A stretch of 64,000 nt of DNA from Clostridium_AW sp040797845 (GTDB lineage: Bacteria > Bacillota > Clostridia > Clostridiales > Clostridiaceae): the NCBI GenBank assembly GCA_040797845.1, contig JBFNFA010000013.1:1-64000 (forward strand), read 5' to 3'. Position 1 is the first letter of the stretch, and each line of letters starts with the position of its first letter. Of this stretch, positions 1 through 9,097 are shown in pieces. Below the pieces are notes generated by a model, which saw only the letters and a list, made by a program, of their open reading frames with translations, was not told the origin of the DNA and did no database searches. The position numbers and the translations under genes were made by a program.

Positions 1-38
1 CGTTGATTCTCTTTAGAATCGACTGGTTTCATTACCTC

Positions 39-109
39 TGTTTAATTTTCAAAGACCTTTGTCCATTTAAGGACTCCTATATATTATCATTAACTCTTTT
101 GCTTGTCAA
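39..109 (-). promoter_or_regulatory. rRNA operon promoter and boxA-like leader
   Basis: On the minus strand a TTGACA -35 (104-109) is followed after 17 bases by a TAATAT -10 (81-86). Downstream is the leader motif GGTCTTTGAAAA (46-57), which resembles the boxA antitermination element of Firmicute rRNA operons, and then a small hairpin (5-20). This arrangement is typical of the region just upstream of 16S rRNA in clostridia. The 16S gene itself would start left of base 1 and is not in the window, so the operon is inferred. Confidence 0.7.
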
Positions 110-120
110 GAAGATTTTTA

Positions 121-353
121 ATATTTAAATATTTCATTTCTAACCTTCTTGCCTTGCGGGAAAACGACAAAAATGATTGTAACATATAAATCAGGGTTAT
201 ATCATAAATGAATCGTCAATAATTAATATTATATTTTAATTTCTTTTGTTTTCTTTAAATTTCATATAGTTACACATATAGATACACCAGATACAGTTGA
301 AGATATGTTTAGCATTTTATTGATAAAATTTCATAAATAAAGCATATAAAGTA
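121..353. other. Intergenic stretch without a recognisable gene
   Basis: AT-rich spacer between the presumed rRNA promoter and the murD terminator. I see no open frame with a ribosome site, no RNA motif and no convincing second promoter. Confidence 0.5.
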
Positions 354-397
354 ATAAAGAAAGGGATTTTATCCTTTAATAAAATCCCTTTCTTTAT
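354..397 (-). terminator. Terminator downstream of murD
   Basis: An 18-bp perfect stem (354-371 with 380-397) with a short loop, followed by T-rich sequence in both directions. It ends the murD transcript and could also stop readthrough from the left. Confidence 0.8.
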
Positions 398-423
398 TAT
401 ATATAATTTCTTTTTAGCCTTAA

Positions 424-1803
424 CTATAGAATATTATTGACTATTTCTTTAAATCTATTTCCTCTCTCTTCAAAGTTAGTAAACATATCAAAGCTTGCAC
501 AAGCAGGAGACAAAGTGACAATGTCACCCTCTACAGATATGTCTAAAGAAACATTTACTGCTTCTTCTAGAGAGTCTACCATATATATAGGTATATTAAT
601 ATTGTTGTTTTTCATCTCTATTTCAAAAGCATCCTTTATTTTATCTCTAGTTCTTCCCAATAATACTAAGGCTTTTACAAACTCATGCCCTTCTTTAGCC
701 AAAGTATCAAAAGATATGTTTTTATCATATCCTCCTGCAATTAAGATAACAGATTTATTAAAGGCTTTAAGAGCAGCTAATGTTCTCGTCGGACTTGAAG
801 CTATAGAATCATTATAGAAGTCTACTCCTTTTACTCTTTTAACAAACTCCATTCTATGGGGTACCCCTGCGAAGCTAACTGCAACTTTTCTCATGCTATC
901 TACGGAAACTTCTCCACATACACAGCAAAAAGCTGCTAAGAGATTTTCAACATTATGCATTCCTTTTAATTTTATCTCTTCAATATTACATACCTTATCA
1001 CCCATTATATATAAGTTGCCATTATTATAATAAGCTCCATTTGAAACCTCTTCTTTTAAACTAAACTGAACAATTTCTCCTAATACTTCTTTCTTCATAT
1101 TATTTGTTATCTCATTATCTTTATTTAAAACTAATATATTGTCCTCTCTTCCATATCTAAAGATGTTTTTCTTGGCATCAATATATTCATCCATATCTTT
1201 ATGTACATCTAAATGATTAGGACTTATATTAGTAATTAATGATATATCTACAGGGCAGTCTATGGTCATCAATTGAAAACTAGATAGCTCTAGTACAACC
1301 TTGTCATCTTTACTTATCTCTTCTATTTTAGTAAATAACGGTGTTCCTATATTTCCGCCTACCCATGTATTGTATCCTTCTTCTTTTAACATCTTATAAA
1401 CTAGAGTTGTTGTGGTTGTTTTTCCGTCACTTCCTGTTATTCCATAAATTTTAGCAGGGCAATATCTTATGAACTCTTCCATCTCTGATGTTATATAAGC
1501 TCCTTTTTCTTTAGCTTTTAACAAAGCAGGTATATCATTTCTTACAGATGGAGTTTTAAATATTACATCATAACCATCTAGCTTTTCTAAATACTCCTCT
1601 CCTAAAACTAAATTTGCACCCTTATCTTTCAACTCATACGCTACATTTCCTAGTTGTTCATGAGTTTTTTTATCAAAAGCAGTTACGTTGGCTCCTAGTT
1701 TTATTAATAAATCTATTAAAGGTCTATTACTTACACCTATACCTAAAACAGCAATTCTTTTATTCTTTATATACTCTTTGAATTCATTAAAACTCTTCTT
1801 CAT
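424..1803 (-). CDS. murD: UDP-N-acetylmuramoyl-L-alanine:D-glutamate ligase MurD
   Basis: Cytoplasmic Mur ligase that adds D-glutamate to UDP-MurNAc-L-Ala in peptidoglycan synthesis. It has an N-terminal Rossmann-like UDP-binding region (VLGIGVSN), the ATP-binding loop GSDGKTTT near residues 124-131, and a C-terminal ligase domain with SPACASFDMF near the end. At 459 aa it is normal length for MurD. A longer frame starts at 1815, but its first codons (ATG GAG GTA AAA) are themselves the GGAGGT ribosome site, so the ATG at 1803 is the real start. It stands alone as a monocistronic unit with its own terminator. Confidence 0.95.
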   Translation of the reverse strand: MKKSFNEFKEYIKNKRIAVLGIGVSNRPLIDLLIKLGANVTAFDKKTHEQLGNVAYELKDKGANLVLGEEYLEKLDGYDVIFKTPSVRNDIPALLKAKEKGAYITSEMEEFIRYCPAKIYGITGSDGKTTTTTLVYKMLKEEGYNTWVGGNIGTPLFTKIEEISKDDKVVLELSSFQLMTIDCPVDISLITNISPNHLDVHKDMDEYIDAKKNIFRYGREDNILVLNKDNEITNNMKKEVLGEIVQFSLKEEVSNGAYYNNGNLYIMGDKVCNIEEIKLKGMHNVENLLAAFCCVCGEVSVDSMRKVAVSFAGVPHRMEFVKRVKGVDFYNDSIASSPTRTLAALKAFNKSVILIAGGYDKNISFDTLAKEGHEFVKALVLLGRTRDKIKDAFEIEMKNNNINIPIYMVDSLEEAVNVSLDISVEGDIVTLSPACASFDMFTNFEERGNRFKEIVNNIL

Positions 1804-1977
1804 TTTTACCTCCATTATATAGTGTCTTATAATTTAATTATACCACCTTTATATATTTCATATAATTAAATTATATATTTTAATTTTTAAGAGTATTGCA
1901 ACAACCAATTAATATTTTTGTATTATCGTGTCGAAATTGTGAGAATTTATTTAATATAAAAACTTTATTATCGCATA

Positions 1978-2126
1978 TTGCAATATTATATATCTTTATG
2001 TTATACTAACAACGTGCCGTAAGGAAACATTAATATAATTCCCCAAGTTTTAATTGAACATATAACATATCCCCATGATTAAACCCTATTTTGCCGGTAT
2101 AGATACGTAGTACCGGCACTTTTTTT
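1978..2126 (+). ncRNA. Candidate small regulatory RNA with C-rich motifs
   Basis: A plus-strand promoter (TTGCAA 1978-1983, 18-base spacer, TATACT 2002-2007) precedes about 110 bases without an open frame, closed by a strong intrinsic terminator (2092-2126). The predicted transcript (about 2013-2126) carries ATTCCCCAAG, ATATCCCCATG and AAACCCTAT in otherwise AU-rich sequence. C-rich single-stranded stretches of this kind are used by Gram-positive sRNAs such as RsaE/RoxS to bind Shine-Dalgarno sequences. A TGTCGAA (Spo0A-box-like) lies upstream at 1929-1935. The 5' GTGCCG (2014-2019) can pair with CGGCAC (2114-2119), which competes with the terminator. Existence and role are inferred; I do not recognise a named family. 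Confidence 0.5.
2092..2126 (+). terminator. Terminator of the candidate sRNA
   Basis: TGCCGGTA (2092-2099) pairs perfectly with TACCGGCA (2111-2118) and is followed by C and seven Ts on the plus strand. No plus-strand protein gene ends here, which is the main reason to suspect an independent RNA. Confidence 0.8.
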
Positions 2127-2145
2127 ATACTTTTATTGAAATTTA

Positions 2146-2182
2146 AAAGGGATAGCAGTATTTTTAATACCGCTATCCCTTT
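2146..2182 (-). terminator. Terminator downstream of glyS
   Basis: A 17-bp stem (2146-2162 with 2166-2182, one wobble pair) starts four bases after the glyS stop codon on the minus strand. Confidence 0.75.
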
Positions 2183-2186
2183 ATTT

Positions 2187-3578
2187 TTAAAACTCTAATT
2201 TACCTTCTATGAATTTCACCAATTCATCTATGCTTAATCTAATCTGTTGCATTGTATCTCTATCTCTTATAGTTACAGTATTATCTTCTAATGTATCAAA
2301 ATCTATAGTAATACAATATGGAGTACCTATTTCATCTTCTCTTCTGTATCTTTTACCTATACTTCCTGCTTCGTCGTAATCTACATTAAAATGTTTTGAT
2401 AACATACTATATATTTCAAGAGATTTCTCAGATAATTTTTTAGTTAAAGGCAATACTGCTGCTTTAAATGGTGCTATTGCTGGATGGAAACGCAATACAG
2501 TTCTAACATCTCCATCTTCTAATTCTTCTTCATCATAGGCATCTGCTAAGAATGCTAAAGTCACTCTGTCAGCTCCTAGTGAAGGTTCTACACAGTAAGG
2601 TACATATCTTTCATTAGTTGTAGGGTCTAAATAAGTTAAATCTTCACCTGAGTGATTCATATGTTGTTTTAGGTCATAATCAGTTCTATCTGCTATTCCC
2701 CATAATTCTCCCCATCCAAATGGGAACAAGTACTCTATATCCGCTGTAGCCTTACTATAGAAAGATAACTCTTCCGCTGAGTGATCTCTAAATCTTAAAT
2801 TTCCCTCTTTCATTCCAAGGTTTAATAGGAAATTCCAACAATAATCTTTCCAGTATTTAAACCACTCTAAATCAGTATCTGGTTGGCAGAAAAATTCTAG
2901 CTCCATTTGTTCAAATTCTCTTGTTCTAAATGTAAAGTTTCCTGGAGTTATTTCATTTCTAAAAGATTTTCCTATTTGAGCTATACCAAAAGGTAGTTTC
3001 TTTCTTGTAGTTCTTTGTGCATTTTTAAAGTTAACAAAGATACCCTGTGCTGTTTCAGGTCTTAAATATATTTCTGATTTAGCATCTTCTGTTACCCCTT
3101 GGAATGTTTTAAACATAAGATTAAATTTTCTTATATCTGTGTAGTTCTTTTTACCACATTTAGGACAAACTATATTATTTTCATCTATATATACTTTTAA
3201 TTGTTCATTAGTCCATCCATCTGCTGATGCAACCTCTGCACCTGCAGCTGACATATGATCTTCAACAAGCTTATCTGCTCTAAATCTAGCTTTACATTCT
3301 TTACAATCCATCAAAGGATCTGAGAATCCCCCTACGTGACCTGAAGCAACCCATACTTCTCTATTCATAAGTATTGCACAATCCACACCTACATTATATG
3401 GACTTTCCTGAACAAATTTTCTCCACCAAGCTTTTTTAACATTATTCTTAAATTCTACACCAAGAGGACCGTAATCCCAAGAATTCGCTAATCCACCATA
3501 TATCTCTGACCCTGGGAAAATAAAACCTCTATTCTTAGCTAAAGCAACTACTTTATCCATGGTTTTTTCAAATGCCAT
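2187..3578 (-). CDS. glyS: Glycyl-tRNA synthetase, single-chain type
   Basis: Charges tRNA-Gly with glycine. The 463-aa protein is the homodimeric class II GlyRS type, not the bacterial alpha2beta2 type. It shows the N-terminal GFIFPGSEIYGG region, a zinc-like CKECKAR...CPKCGKK insertion, the class II motif 2 region FRNEIT...FRTREFEQMELEFF, motif 3 around SLGADR, and a C-terminal anticodon-binding domain. Its 5' leader is a T-box riboswitch, so expression should rise when uncharged tRNA-Gly accumulates. It has its own promoter and terminator. Confidence 0.96.
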   Translation of the reverse strand: MAFEKTMDKVVALAKNRGFIFPGSEIYGGLANSWDYGPLGVEFKNNVKKAWWRKFVQESPYNVGVDCAILMNREVWVASGHVGGFSDPLMDCKECKARFRADKLVEDHMSAAGAEVASADGWTNEQLKVYIDENNIVCPKCGKKNYTDIRKFNLMFKTFQGVTEDAKSEIYLRPETAQGIFVNFKNAQRTTRKKLPFGIAQIGKSFRNEITPGNFTFRTREFEQMELEFFCQPDTDLEWFKYWKDYCWNFLLNLGMKEGNLRFRDHSAEELSFYSKATADIEYLFPFGWGELWGIADRTDYDLKQHMNHSGEDLTYLDPTTNERYVPYCVEPSLGADRVTLAFLADAYDEEELEDGDVRTVLRFHPAIAPFKAAVLPLTKKLSEKSLEIYSMLSKHFNVDYDEAGSIGKRYRREDEIGTPYCITIDFDTLEDNTVTIRDRDTMQQIRLSIDELVKFIEGKLEF

Positions 3579-3611
3579 AATATTTCCTCCCTAATTTTTA
3601 TTTTTTTGTAT

Positions 3612-3803
3612 AAAAAAAGCAGTTACCACAAGGGACGAAAGAAACTCTTCCGCGGTTCCACCCTTTTTGGCAACAGCCCTGCTTTCAATATGTACATTCA
3701 AAAGCTCCCTTCATAATAACACTTTAGCTATTTCCACTACCCATAGCCTCTCTTAAAAAGTTATTATTACTACTCTTCTTTTTCATCATGCATTATTCAT
3801 TTA
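3612..3803 (-). promoter_or_regulatory. T-box riboswitch leader of glyS
   Basis: The minus strand carries the near-invariant T-box AGGGTGGAACCGCGG (3650-3664), whose bulge pairs with the CCA end of uncharged tRNA. A long terminator hairpin (about 3615-3684, outer stem AAGCAG/CTGCTT) ends in a T-run and encloses the T-box, so the antiterminator is the alternative fold. Stem I is visible upstream, closed by AATAATAAC/GTTATTAT, but I could not assign the glycine specifier codon with certainty. The location directly before glyS fits glycine sensing. Confidence 0.93.
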
Positions 3804-3809
3804 AAATAT

Positions 3810-3837
3810 ATTCTATCAGAACTTAAATCATTGTCAA
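3810..3837 (-). promoter_or_regulatory. Promoter of the T-box/glyS transcript
   Basis: TTGACA (3832-3837) and TAGAAT (3810-3815) with a 16-base spacer on the minus strand, placing the start just upstream of the T-box leader. Confidence 0.65.
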
Positions 3838-3854
3838 TAGTCAAAAAATAAAAA

Positions 3855-3929
<75 letters not shown>

Positions 3930-4074
3930 ACGTTTATTACAAAGACTATTATATCATATCTTTCTATAAATGCAAGTGTTTTTTATATATTTTTTTATTC
4001 TATACAAAGTTATGAACTTACAATGATATCTATTAATATTGATTAAGAAATGAACCAACTACATTAAATATACT

Positions 4075-4107
4075 AAGAGGTACTAATAGTTTTACATAGT
4101 ACCTCTT
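4075..4107. terminator. Hairpin terminator next to lysS
   Basis: AAGAGGTACTA (4075-4085) pairs with TAGTACCTCTT (4097-4107), just past the lysS stop. The T-run is on the plus strand, while the minus side is only mildly T-rich, so it may work in both directions or weakly for lysS. Confidence 0.6.
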
Positions 4108-4116
4108 TTTTTAATA

Positions 4117-5628
4117 TTATTGGTGGCTAGTTGGCTTCATAGTTGGGAATAATATAACGTCTCTTATAGAATAAGCATCTGTTAAGAACATTACAATTCT
4201 GTCAACACCTATTCCCAATCCTCCAGTTGGTGGCATTCCTATCTCAAGTGAATTGATAAAGTCCTCATCCATCATGTATGCTTCATCATCACCTAATTCT
4301 CTCTCTTGTAACTGCTGTAAGAATCTTTCCTTTTGAACTATAGGATCATTTAACTCTGAATATGCATTACAAATTTCTCTTCCATATATGAATCCTTCAA
4401 ATCTTTCAGTATATTCCGGATTGCCTCTCTTCTTTTTAGTCAATGGAGATATTTCCACAGGATAATCCATTATAAATGTTGGTTGAATCATATGTTTTTC
4501 TGCATATTCTTCAAATAAAGCATTTAATATATCTCCTTTAGTACAATCCTTTAATTCTTTTTTCAGCTCAACCTTTTTCTGCTTAGCAATTTCTCTAGCT
4601 TCTTCATGTGTTTTAATTTCATTAAAATCTATTCCTGAATATTCCTTTACGGCATCTACCATAGTTATTCTTCTCCAAGGTGGAGTTAAATCAATTTCTG
4701 TTCCTTGATAAGTTATCTTAGTAGTTCCGCAAACTTTTTCTGCTACGTAGGCTACCATATTCTCTGTAATTTCCATCATATCATTATAATCAGCATACGC
4801 TTCGTATAGTTCTATCATAGTAAACTCAGGATTATGTCTTATACTTGTTCCTTCATTTCTAAAGTTCTTTCCTATTTCATATACCTTTTCAAATCCACCA
4901 ACTATAAGTCTTTTTAAATAAAGCTCTGTAGCTATTCTTAAATACATATCTATATCTAAAGCGTTGTGATGAGTTACAAATGGTCTTGCCGCAGCTCCCC
5001 CTGCAATTGGTGAAAGAACTGGTGTTTCTACTTCTAAATAATCTCTAGCATCTAAAAATTCTCTTATAGCTCTTATTGCTTTTGTTCTCTTGAAAAATGT
5101 TTCTCTAACATCTTGATTAACTATAAGATCTACATATCTTTGTCTATATCTTAAATCTGGATCTTTCAATCCATGCCATTTCTCTGGAAGTGGCTTAAGT
5201 GATTTAGCAGTAAGTTCAAAGTCAGTAATATGTACGGAAACTTCTCCAGTCTTTGTTTTAAAAACAGTACCTGTTATTGATAATAAATCACCTATATCAA
5301 AGGATTTATATTCTTTTAATTTTTCTTCTCCTACATCATTAATTTTTATGTATAGTTGAATTTTTCCGTATCTGTCATGTATATCTGAAAACCCAGCCTT
5401 ACCGTGAACCCTCTTTGACATAAGTCTACCAGCCACAGTAACTTCTTTTCCTTCTAACTCATCATAATTTTCCTTAATTTGTTCTGATGTATGAGTTCTA
5501 TTAACCTTATATACATCAAAAGGATCCTTTCCAGCTGCTTGAAGATCAAAAAACTTCTGTCTTCTTTCCTTTATCAACTGATTAAACTCTTGTTCTTCTA
5601 AAATTAAATTCTTTTCTTCATTTGACAT
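4117..5628 (-). CDS. lysS: Lysyl-tRNA synthetase, class II
   Basis: Charges tRNA-Lys. It has an N-terminal OB-fold anticodon-binding domain (about 60-160, VTVAGRLMSKRVHGKAGF) followed by the class II catalytic core with motif 2 (FRNEGTSIRHNPEFTMIE) and motif 3 (GLGIGVDR near residue 475). At 503 aa it is the usual length. A GGAGG site precedes the ATG. greA lies 18 bases upstream on the same strand, so the two are probably cotranscribed, a common clostridial arrangement. Confidence 0.97.
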   Translation of the reverse strand: MSNEEKNLILEEQEFNQLIKERRQKFFDLQAAGKDPFDVYKVNRTHTSEQIKENYDELEGKEVTVAGRLMSKRVHGKAGFSDIHDRYGKIQLYIKINDVGEEKLKEYKSFDIGDLLSITGTVFKTKTGEVSVHITDFELTAKSLKPLPEKWHGLKDPDLRYRQRYVDLIVNQDVRETFFKRTKAIRAIREFLDARDYLEVETPVLSPIAGGAAARPFVTHHNALDIDMYLRIATELYLKRLIVGGFEKVYEIGKNFRNEGTSIRHNPEFTMIELYEAYADYNDMMEITENMVAYVAEKVCGTTKITYQGTEIDLTPPWRRITMVDAVKEYSGIDFNEIKTHEEAREIAKQKKVELKKELKDCTKGDILNALFEEYAEKHMIQPTFIMDYPVEISPLTKKKRGNPEYTERFEGFIYGREICNAYSELNDPIVQKERFLQQLQERELGDDEAYMMDEDFINSLEIGMPPTGGLGIGVDRIVMFLTDAYSIRDVILFPTMKPTSHQ

Positions 5629-5646
5629 AGTATTTTTCCTCCAATA

Positions 5647-6129
5647 TTAATCTTTTCTCACTGATAGTATCTCATACTTGCTTACTCCATCAGGTATTGC
5701 AACTTCTACTGTTTCGCCTACTCTTTTACCTATTAAAGCTTTACCAACAGGTGATTCATTTGATATTTTATTTTCCATAGGATCTGCTTCAGCGGATCCC
5801 ACCATAAAGAATTCTACTTCTTCATCAAATTCATAATCTTTTACCTTTACAATAGTTCCTACACTAACAGTGTCTGCAGGTATCTCGCTCTCATCTACTA
5901 TGGAAGCATTTTTAAGCATATTTTCAAGTTGCATTATTCTTCCTTCAACAAAAGCTTGTTCATTTTTAGCTTCATCATACTCAGAATTCTCACTTAAATC
6001 TCCGAAAGAAAGTGCAACCTTAATTTTCTCTGTTATTTCTTTTCTTTTAACCGTTTTAAGATATTCTAATTCATCTTCTAATTTTTTAACTCCCTCATAT
6101 GTCATAACATATTTTTTTGTATCACTCAT
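5647..6129 (-). CDS. greA: Transcription elongation factor GreA
   Basis: Binds the secondary channel of RNA polymerase and stimulates transcript cleavage to rescue backtracked complexes. The 160-aa protein has the N-terminal coiled coil with the family signature (LEDELEYLK, then SFGDLSENSEYDEAKNEQAFVEGRI near residues 41-70) and a C-terminal FKBP-like domain ending in YEILSVRK. The acidic DLSENSEY tip is the part that reaches the polymerase active site. It is first in a greA-lysS pair. Confidence 0.97.
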   Translation of the reverse strand: MSDTKKYVMTYEGVKKLEDELEYLKTVKRKEITEKIKVALSFGDLSENSEYDEAKNEQAFVEGRIMQLENMLKNASIVDESEIPADTVSVGTIVKVKDYEFDEEVEFFMVGSAEADPMENKISNESPVGKALIGKRVGETVEVAIPDGVSKYEILSVRKD

Positions 6130-6275
6130 TTCCTTCTCCCCTTTTAAATGTTTTAGTGTAACACCTTTATATATTATTATCTTTTTATTTTATTTATGCA
6201 TGAACATAAGATAACTACTTAATAATCATTTAAGTTATTATAAATCAGCATAATATTCAATGTCAACTTATGAGC

Positions 6276-7103
6276 TCATTCAAATATCAAAACTTCTCCA
6301 TTAAACATTATGTTGTTTAAAAATGCTCCATTGTACTTCAAAGACCTCTCTATATCTTTTTCTTCCATCTGACATAAGATTGCTCCTAACAGTTCTATGG
6401 GAATATCATCTTTATCAAACCAAGGTGTTCTATAGGTAACATCGTTTATATATTGACTATTACTATTAAAAGTACTAAATAAATTATCTAGAATCCAAAC
6501 TGGCTTATCTGTGACTAAATCCCAATTTCTAGAGGTCAATATAAAGTCTGCATTTTTAAGGGCATGATTTTTATCCCTCGTTATTATTGGTGATATACCG
6601 TAATTTGCGATAACGTAGTCAGCTAAATTCTTAGCCTTGTCAATATTATCAGTTAAAAACACAATATACTTAGCAAATTTAGAGATACATAAAACGCTCT
6701 CATAAATGTAATAATCCGTTGGGTCATATATTACTATGCAATTATTTCTAATACTCTTGTTTTTTAGCCTAAGTATTAATTGCATACTAGAAACTACGCT
6801 ATATGCTAAAAGTTCTTTTTGAAACTTATTATAAATATTATAATCCATCTTTCTCCAAATCTTTGGTGCAACAATACCATGTTCTTTATTTAAATAGCTC
6901 TTGGCAGTTTCCATATTTCTCATATACGCATCCACATTTAGGTTCATTGGAAAACTTATTTTTTTTATGCTTAAATTTAACTCTTTTAGATAATTATCTT
7001 CCATTAATTTAATGCTAAATCTATCTCTTATCCTACTTATTATATCCTGTCTTTCATAAATTTTATATTTTTTTGGTTGTTCAATTAACAAAACAGATTT
7101 CAT
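6276..7103 (-). CDS. Uncharacterised protein between dusB and greA
   Basis: I do not recognise a named family for this 275-aa protein. It has no signal peptide or membrane segment. Residues about 120-195 alternate hydrophobic strands and helices (NCIVIYDPTDYYIYES, KYIVFLTDN, DYVIANYG, ADFILTSRNW), which looks like a Rossmann-type alpha/beta fold similar to dehydrogenase or quinate/shikimate-like proteins, but no intact GxGxxG loop is visible. The ribosome site is weak (AAGG). Its place in a row of translation genes on the same strand hints at a housekeeping role, which is only inference. Confidence 0.75.
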   Translation of the reverse strand: MKSVLLIEQPKKYKIYERQDIISRIRDRFSIKLMEDNYLKELNLSIKKISFPMNLNVDAYMRNMETAKSYLNKEHGIVAPKIWRKMDYNIYNKFQKELLAYSVVSSMQLILRLKNKSIRNNCIVIYDPTDYYIYESVLCISKFAKYIVFLTDNIDKAKNLADYVIANYGISPIITRDKNHALKNADFILTSRNWDLVTDKPVWILDNLFSTFNSNSQYINDVTYRTPWFDKDDIPIELLGAILCQMEEKDIERSLKYNGAFLNNIMFNGEVLIFE

Positions 7104-7161
7104 AATACTATACCTTCTATATTGATATAGTTTATTTATATGAATTTTAATATTATATAAT

Positions 7162-8133
7162 TCAATTTTCTATGATATGTTCTTTATAATTTTCTAATAT
7201 TGTTATCAAATTATAGGCTTTATCCTCTGAATTTACTATATTCTTTATTTTTGTGCAATCCTTTAATCCTTTTATATACCACGCAATATGCTTTCTCATT
7301 TCTCTAGCAGCTTTATTTTCACCATGATAATATATAGATCTTTTTACATGTTCTATGCACATATCGATTATCTCTTCTGGAGTTGGGTAAGATATAGAAT
7401 CCCCATTTAATTTTTGTTGTATCTGTTTAAATATCCAAGGATTCCCTAATGCCCCTCTTCCAAGCATAATACCATCACAGTTTGTGATCTCTTTAATTTT
7501 CAAAGCATCTTCAGGGGTAAATACATCTCCATTTCCAATCACAGGTATTGATACCTTTTCTTTGACCTTCCTTATTATTTCCCAATCTGCCTTACCTTCA
7601 TACATTTGTTGTCTAGTTCTTCCATGGACTGTAATACAATCCGCCCCTGAGTCTTCCATAATTTTCGCAAATTCTACTGCATTGATATTCAATTCATCGT
7701 AGCCTTTTCTAAACTTTACTGTTACAGGTTTATTAGTAGCTTGCTTTACAGCTCTTACTATTTGTGATGCTAATTTAGAATCTTTCATAAGTGCAGAACC
7801 TTCTCCATTTTTCACTATCTTAGGAGCAGGGCACCCCATATTTATATCAATTAAACATATATTATTATTTTCGTTAAAAGAATCACAGACTCTAGCCATA
7901 ATATCAGGTTCATGCCCAAATATTTGAACTGCTACTGGAACTTCTTCTTCAGAAAACTGTAGCATACTTGTAGTATTTTCATTACCATAGTATAATGCTT
8001 TAGCGCTTATCATTTCAGTATACACAAGTCCACAGCCCATGTTTTTGCACAAACCCCTAAAAGCTATATCTGTAACACCTGCTAATGGTGCTAAAAATAC
8101 GTTGTTTTTAAATTCTAAATTCGCTATTTTCAT
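7162..8133 (-). CDS. dusB: tRNA-dihydrouridine synthase, DusB family
   Basis: FMN-dependent enzyme reducing uridines in tRNA D-loops. The TIM-barrel protein has the substrate-binding start LAPLAGVTD (about 14-22), the family motif NMGCPAPKIVKNGEGSALM with catalytic Cys101, and the FMN-binding GDVFTPEDA and GIMLGRGALGNPWIF segments. At 323 aa it has the usual length. It starts 8 bases after coaX and has a GGAG site, so the two genes form an operon, as in Bacillus, where dus follows the coaX region. Confidence 0.95.
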   Translation of the reverse strand: MKIANLEFKNNVFLAPLAGVTDIAFRGLCKNMGCGLVYTEMISAKALYYGNENTTSMLQFSEEEVPVAVQIFGHEPDIMARVCDSFNENNNICLIDINMGCPAPKIVKNGEGSALMKDSKLASQIVRAVKQATNKPVTVKFRKGYDELNINAVEFAKIMEDSGADCITVHGRTRQQMYEGKADWEIIRKVKEKVSIPVIGNGDVFTPEDALKIKEITNCDGIMLGRGALGNPWIFKQIQQKLNGDSISYPTPEEIIDMCIEHVKRSIYYHGENKAAREMRKHIAWYIKGLKDCTKIKNIVNSEDKAYNLITILENYKEHIIEN

Positions 8134-8141
8134 TAAAAGTT

Positions 8142-8921
8142 TTACTCCTTGTTTTTTTCGTAAATTATTCTTAATCCTTTCAGTGTTAAGTAAGGATCTA
8201 CTACATCTATACTTTTAGCTTCCTCATTTATAAGCTTTGCTAATCCTCCGGTAGCAACTACCATTGGTTCCTCTTCGCCTAAGGCAATCATTTCTGCCTT
8301 CATTTTGTTTATAATAAATTCTACCAATCCACCATATCCATAAACCATTCCAGCCTGCATACTTGCAACAGTATTTTTACAAATTACTGACGGTGGTTTA
8401 ACTAATTCTATCCTTGGAAGCTTTGCTGCTTTTTGAAATAACGCTTCTGAAGATATTTTTACACCTGGACAAATAGCTCCACCTAAATAGTTTCCATCTT
8501 TAGTTACTGCACAAAATGTAGTTGCAGTACCAAAATCTATTATTATTAAAGGTTTATTATATAATTCATGAGCGGCTACAGCATTTACAATTCTATCTGC
8601 GCCAACCTCCTTTGGATTATCATATTTTATATTAATTCCTGTTCTTACCCCTGGCCCAACTACTATAGGTTTCACATCAAAATATTTTGAAATCATATGC
8701 TCTATTGAATACATGATATTAGGTACTACTGATGATATTATAACTCCTTCAATTTCAGAAAGGTTAATATTATTTTGTACAAATAATTGTACTACTTGAA
8801 TACCATATTCATCTGCTGTTCTTATAGGGTCTGTTGATAATCTCCAATCAGCAATTAGCTCTTTATCTTTATATAGACCTAAAACGATATTAGTATTGCC
8901 AGCATCTAAAACTAAAATCAA
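8142..8921 (-). CDS. coaX: Type III pantothenate kinase
   Basis: Phosphorylates pantothenate in the first step of CoA synthesis. The ASKHA-type fold shows the N-terminal phosphate loop DAGNTN, the GADR motif (VGADRIVNAVAAHELY) and DFGTATTF. I prefer the TTG at 8919-8921 as start: it gives MILVLDAGNTN, the usual family start, and has GTGGTG five bases upstream. The longer frame begins at a GTG (8933) that lies in that putative ribosome site. Length 259 aa is typical. This kinase type is insensitive to CoA feedback in characterised members. Confidence 0.93.
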   Translation of the reverse strand: MILVLDAGNTNIVLGLYKDKELIADWRLSTDPIRTADEYGIQVVQLFVQNNINLSEIEGVIISSVVPNIMYSIEHMISKYFDVKPIVVGPGVRTGINIKYDNPKEVGADRIVNAVAAHELYNKPLIIIDFGTATTFCAVTKDGNYLGGAICPGVKISSEALFQKAAKLPRIELVKPPSVICKNTVASMQAGMVYGYGGLVEFIINKMKAEMIALGEEEPMVVATGGLAKLINEEAKSIDVVDPYLTLKGLRIIYEKNKE

Positions 8922-9030
8922 AGCTAACACCACTTTCTTTATTAATTTGATAGTCTACTGTTCTTCTGTATTATATAGAAAAAACCAGTAATTATACATA
9001 GATATTTACATACACACAATTATAAGTTAA

Positions 9031-9071
9031 AAAAGAGCATCTGTAAATTGAAAATCAGCAGATACTCTTTT
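9031..9071 (-). terminator. Terminator downstream of the DUF4179 gene
   Basis: Stem 9031-9043 with 9059-9071; the one imperfect position is a G-U wobble only on the minus-strand RNA, and a T-run follows on that strand. Confidence 0.75.
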
Positions 9072-9097
9072 ATTTAACAATAAATTTAATTATATTT

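Noticed and set aside
437..817. 126-codon plus-strand frame inside murD
   Set aside because: Shadow of murD on the opposite strand, no ribosome site.
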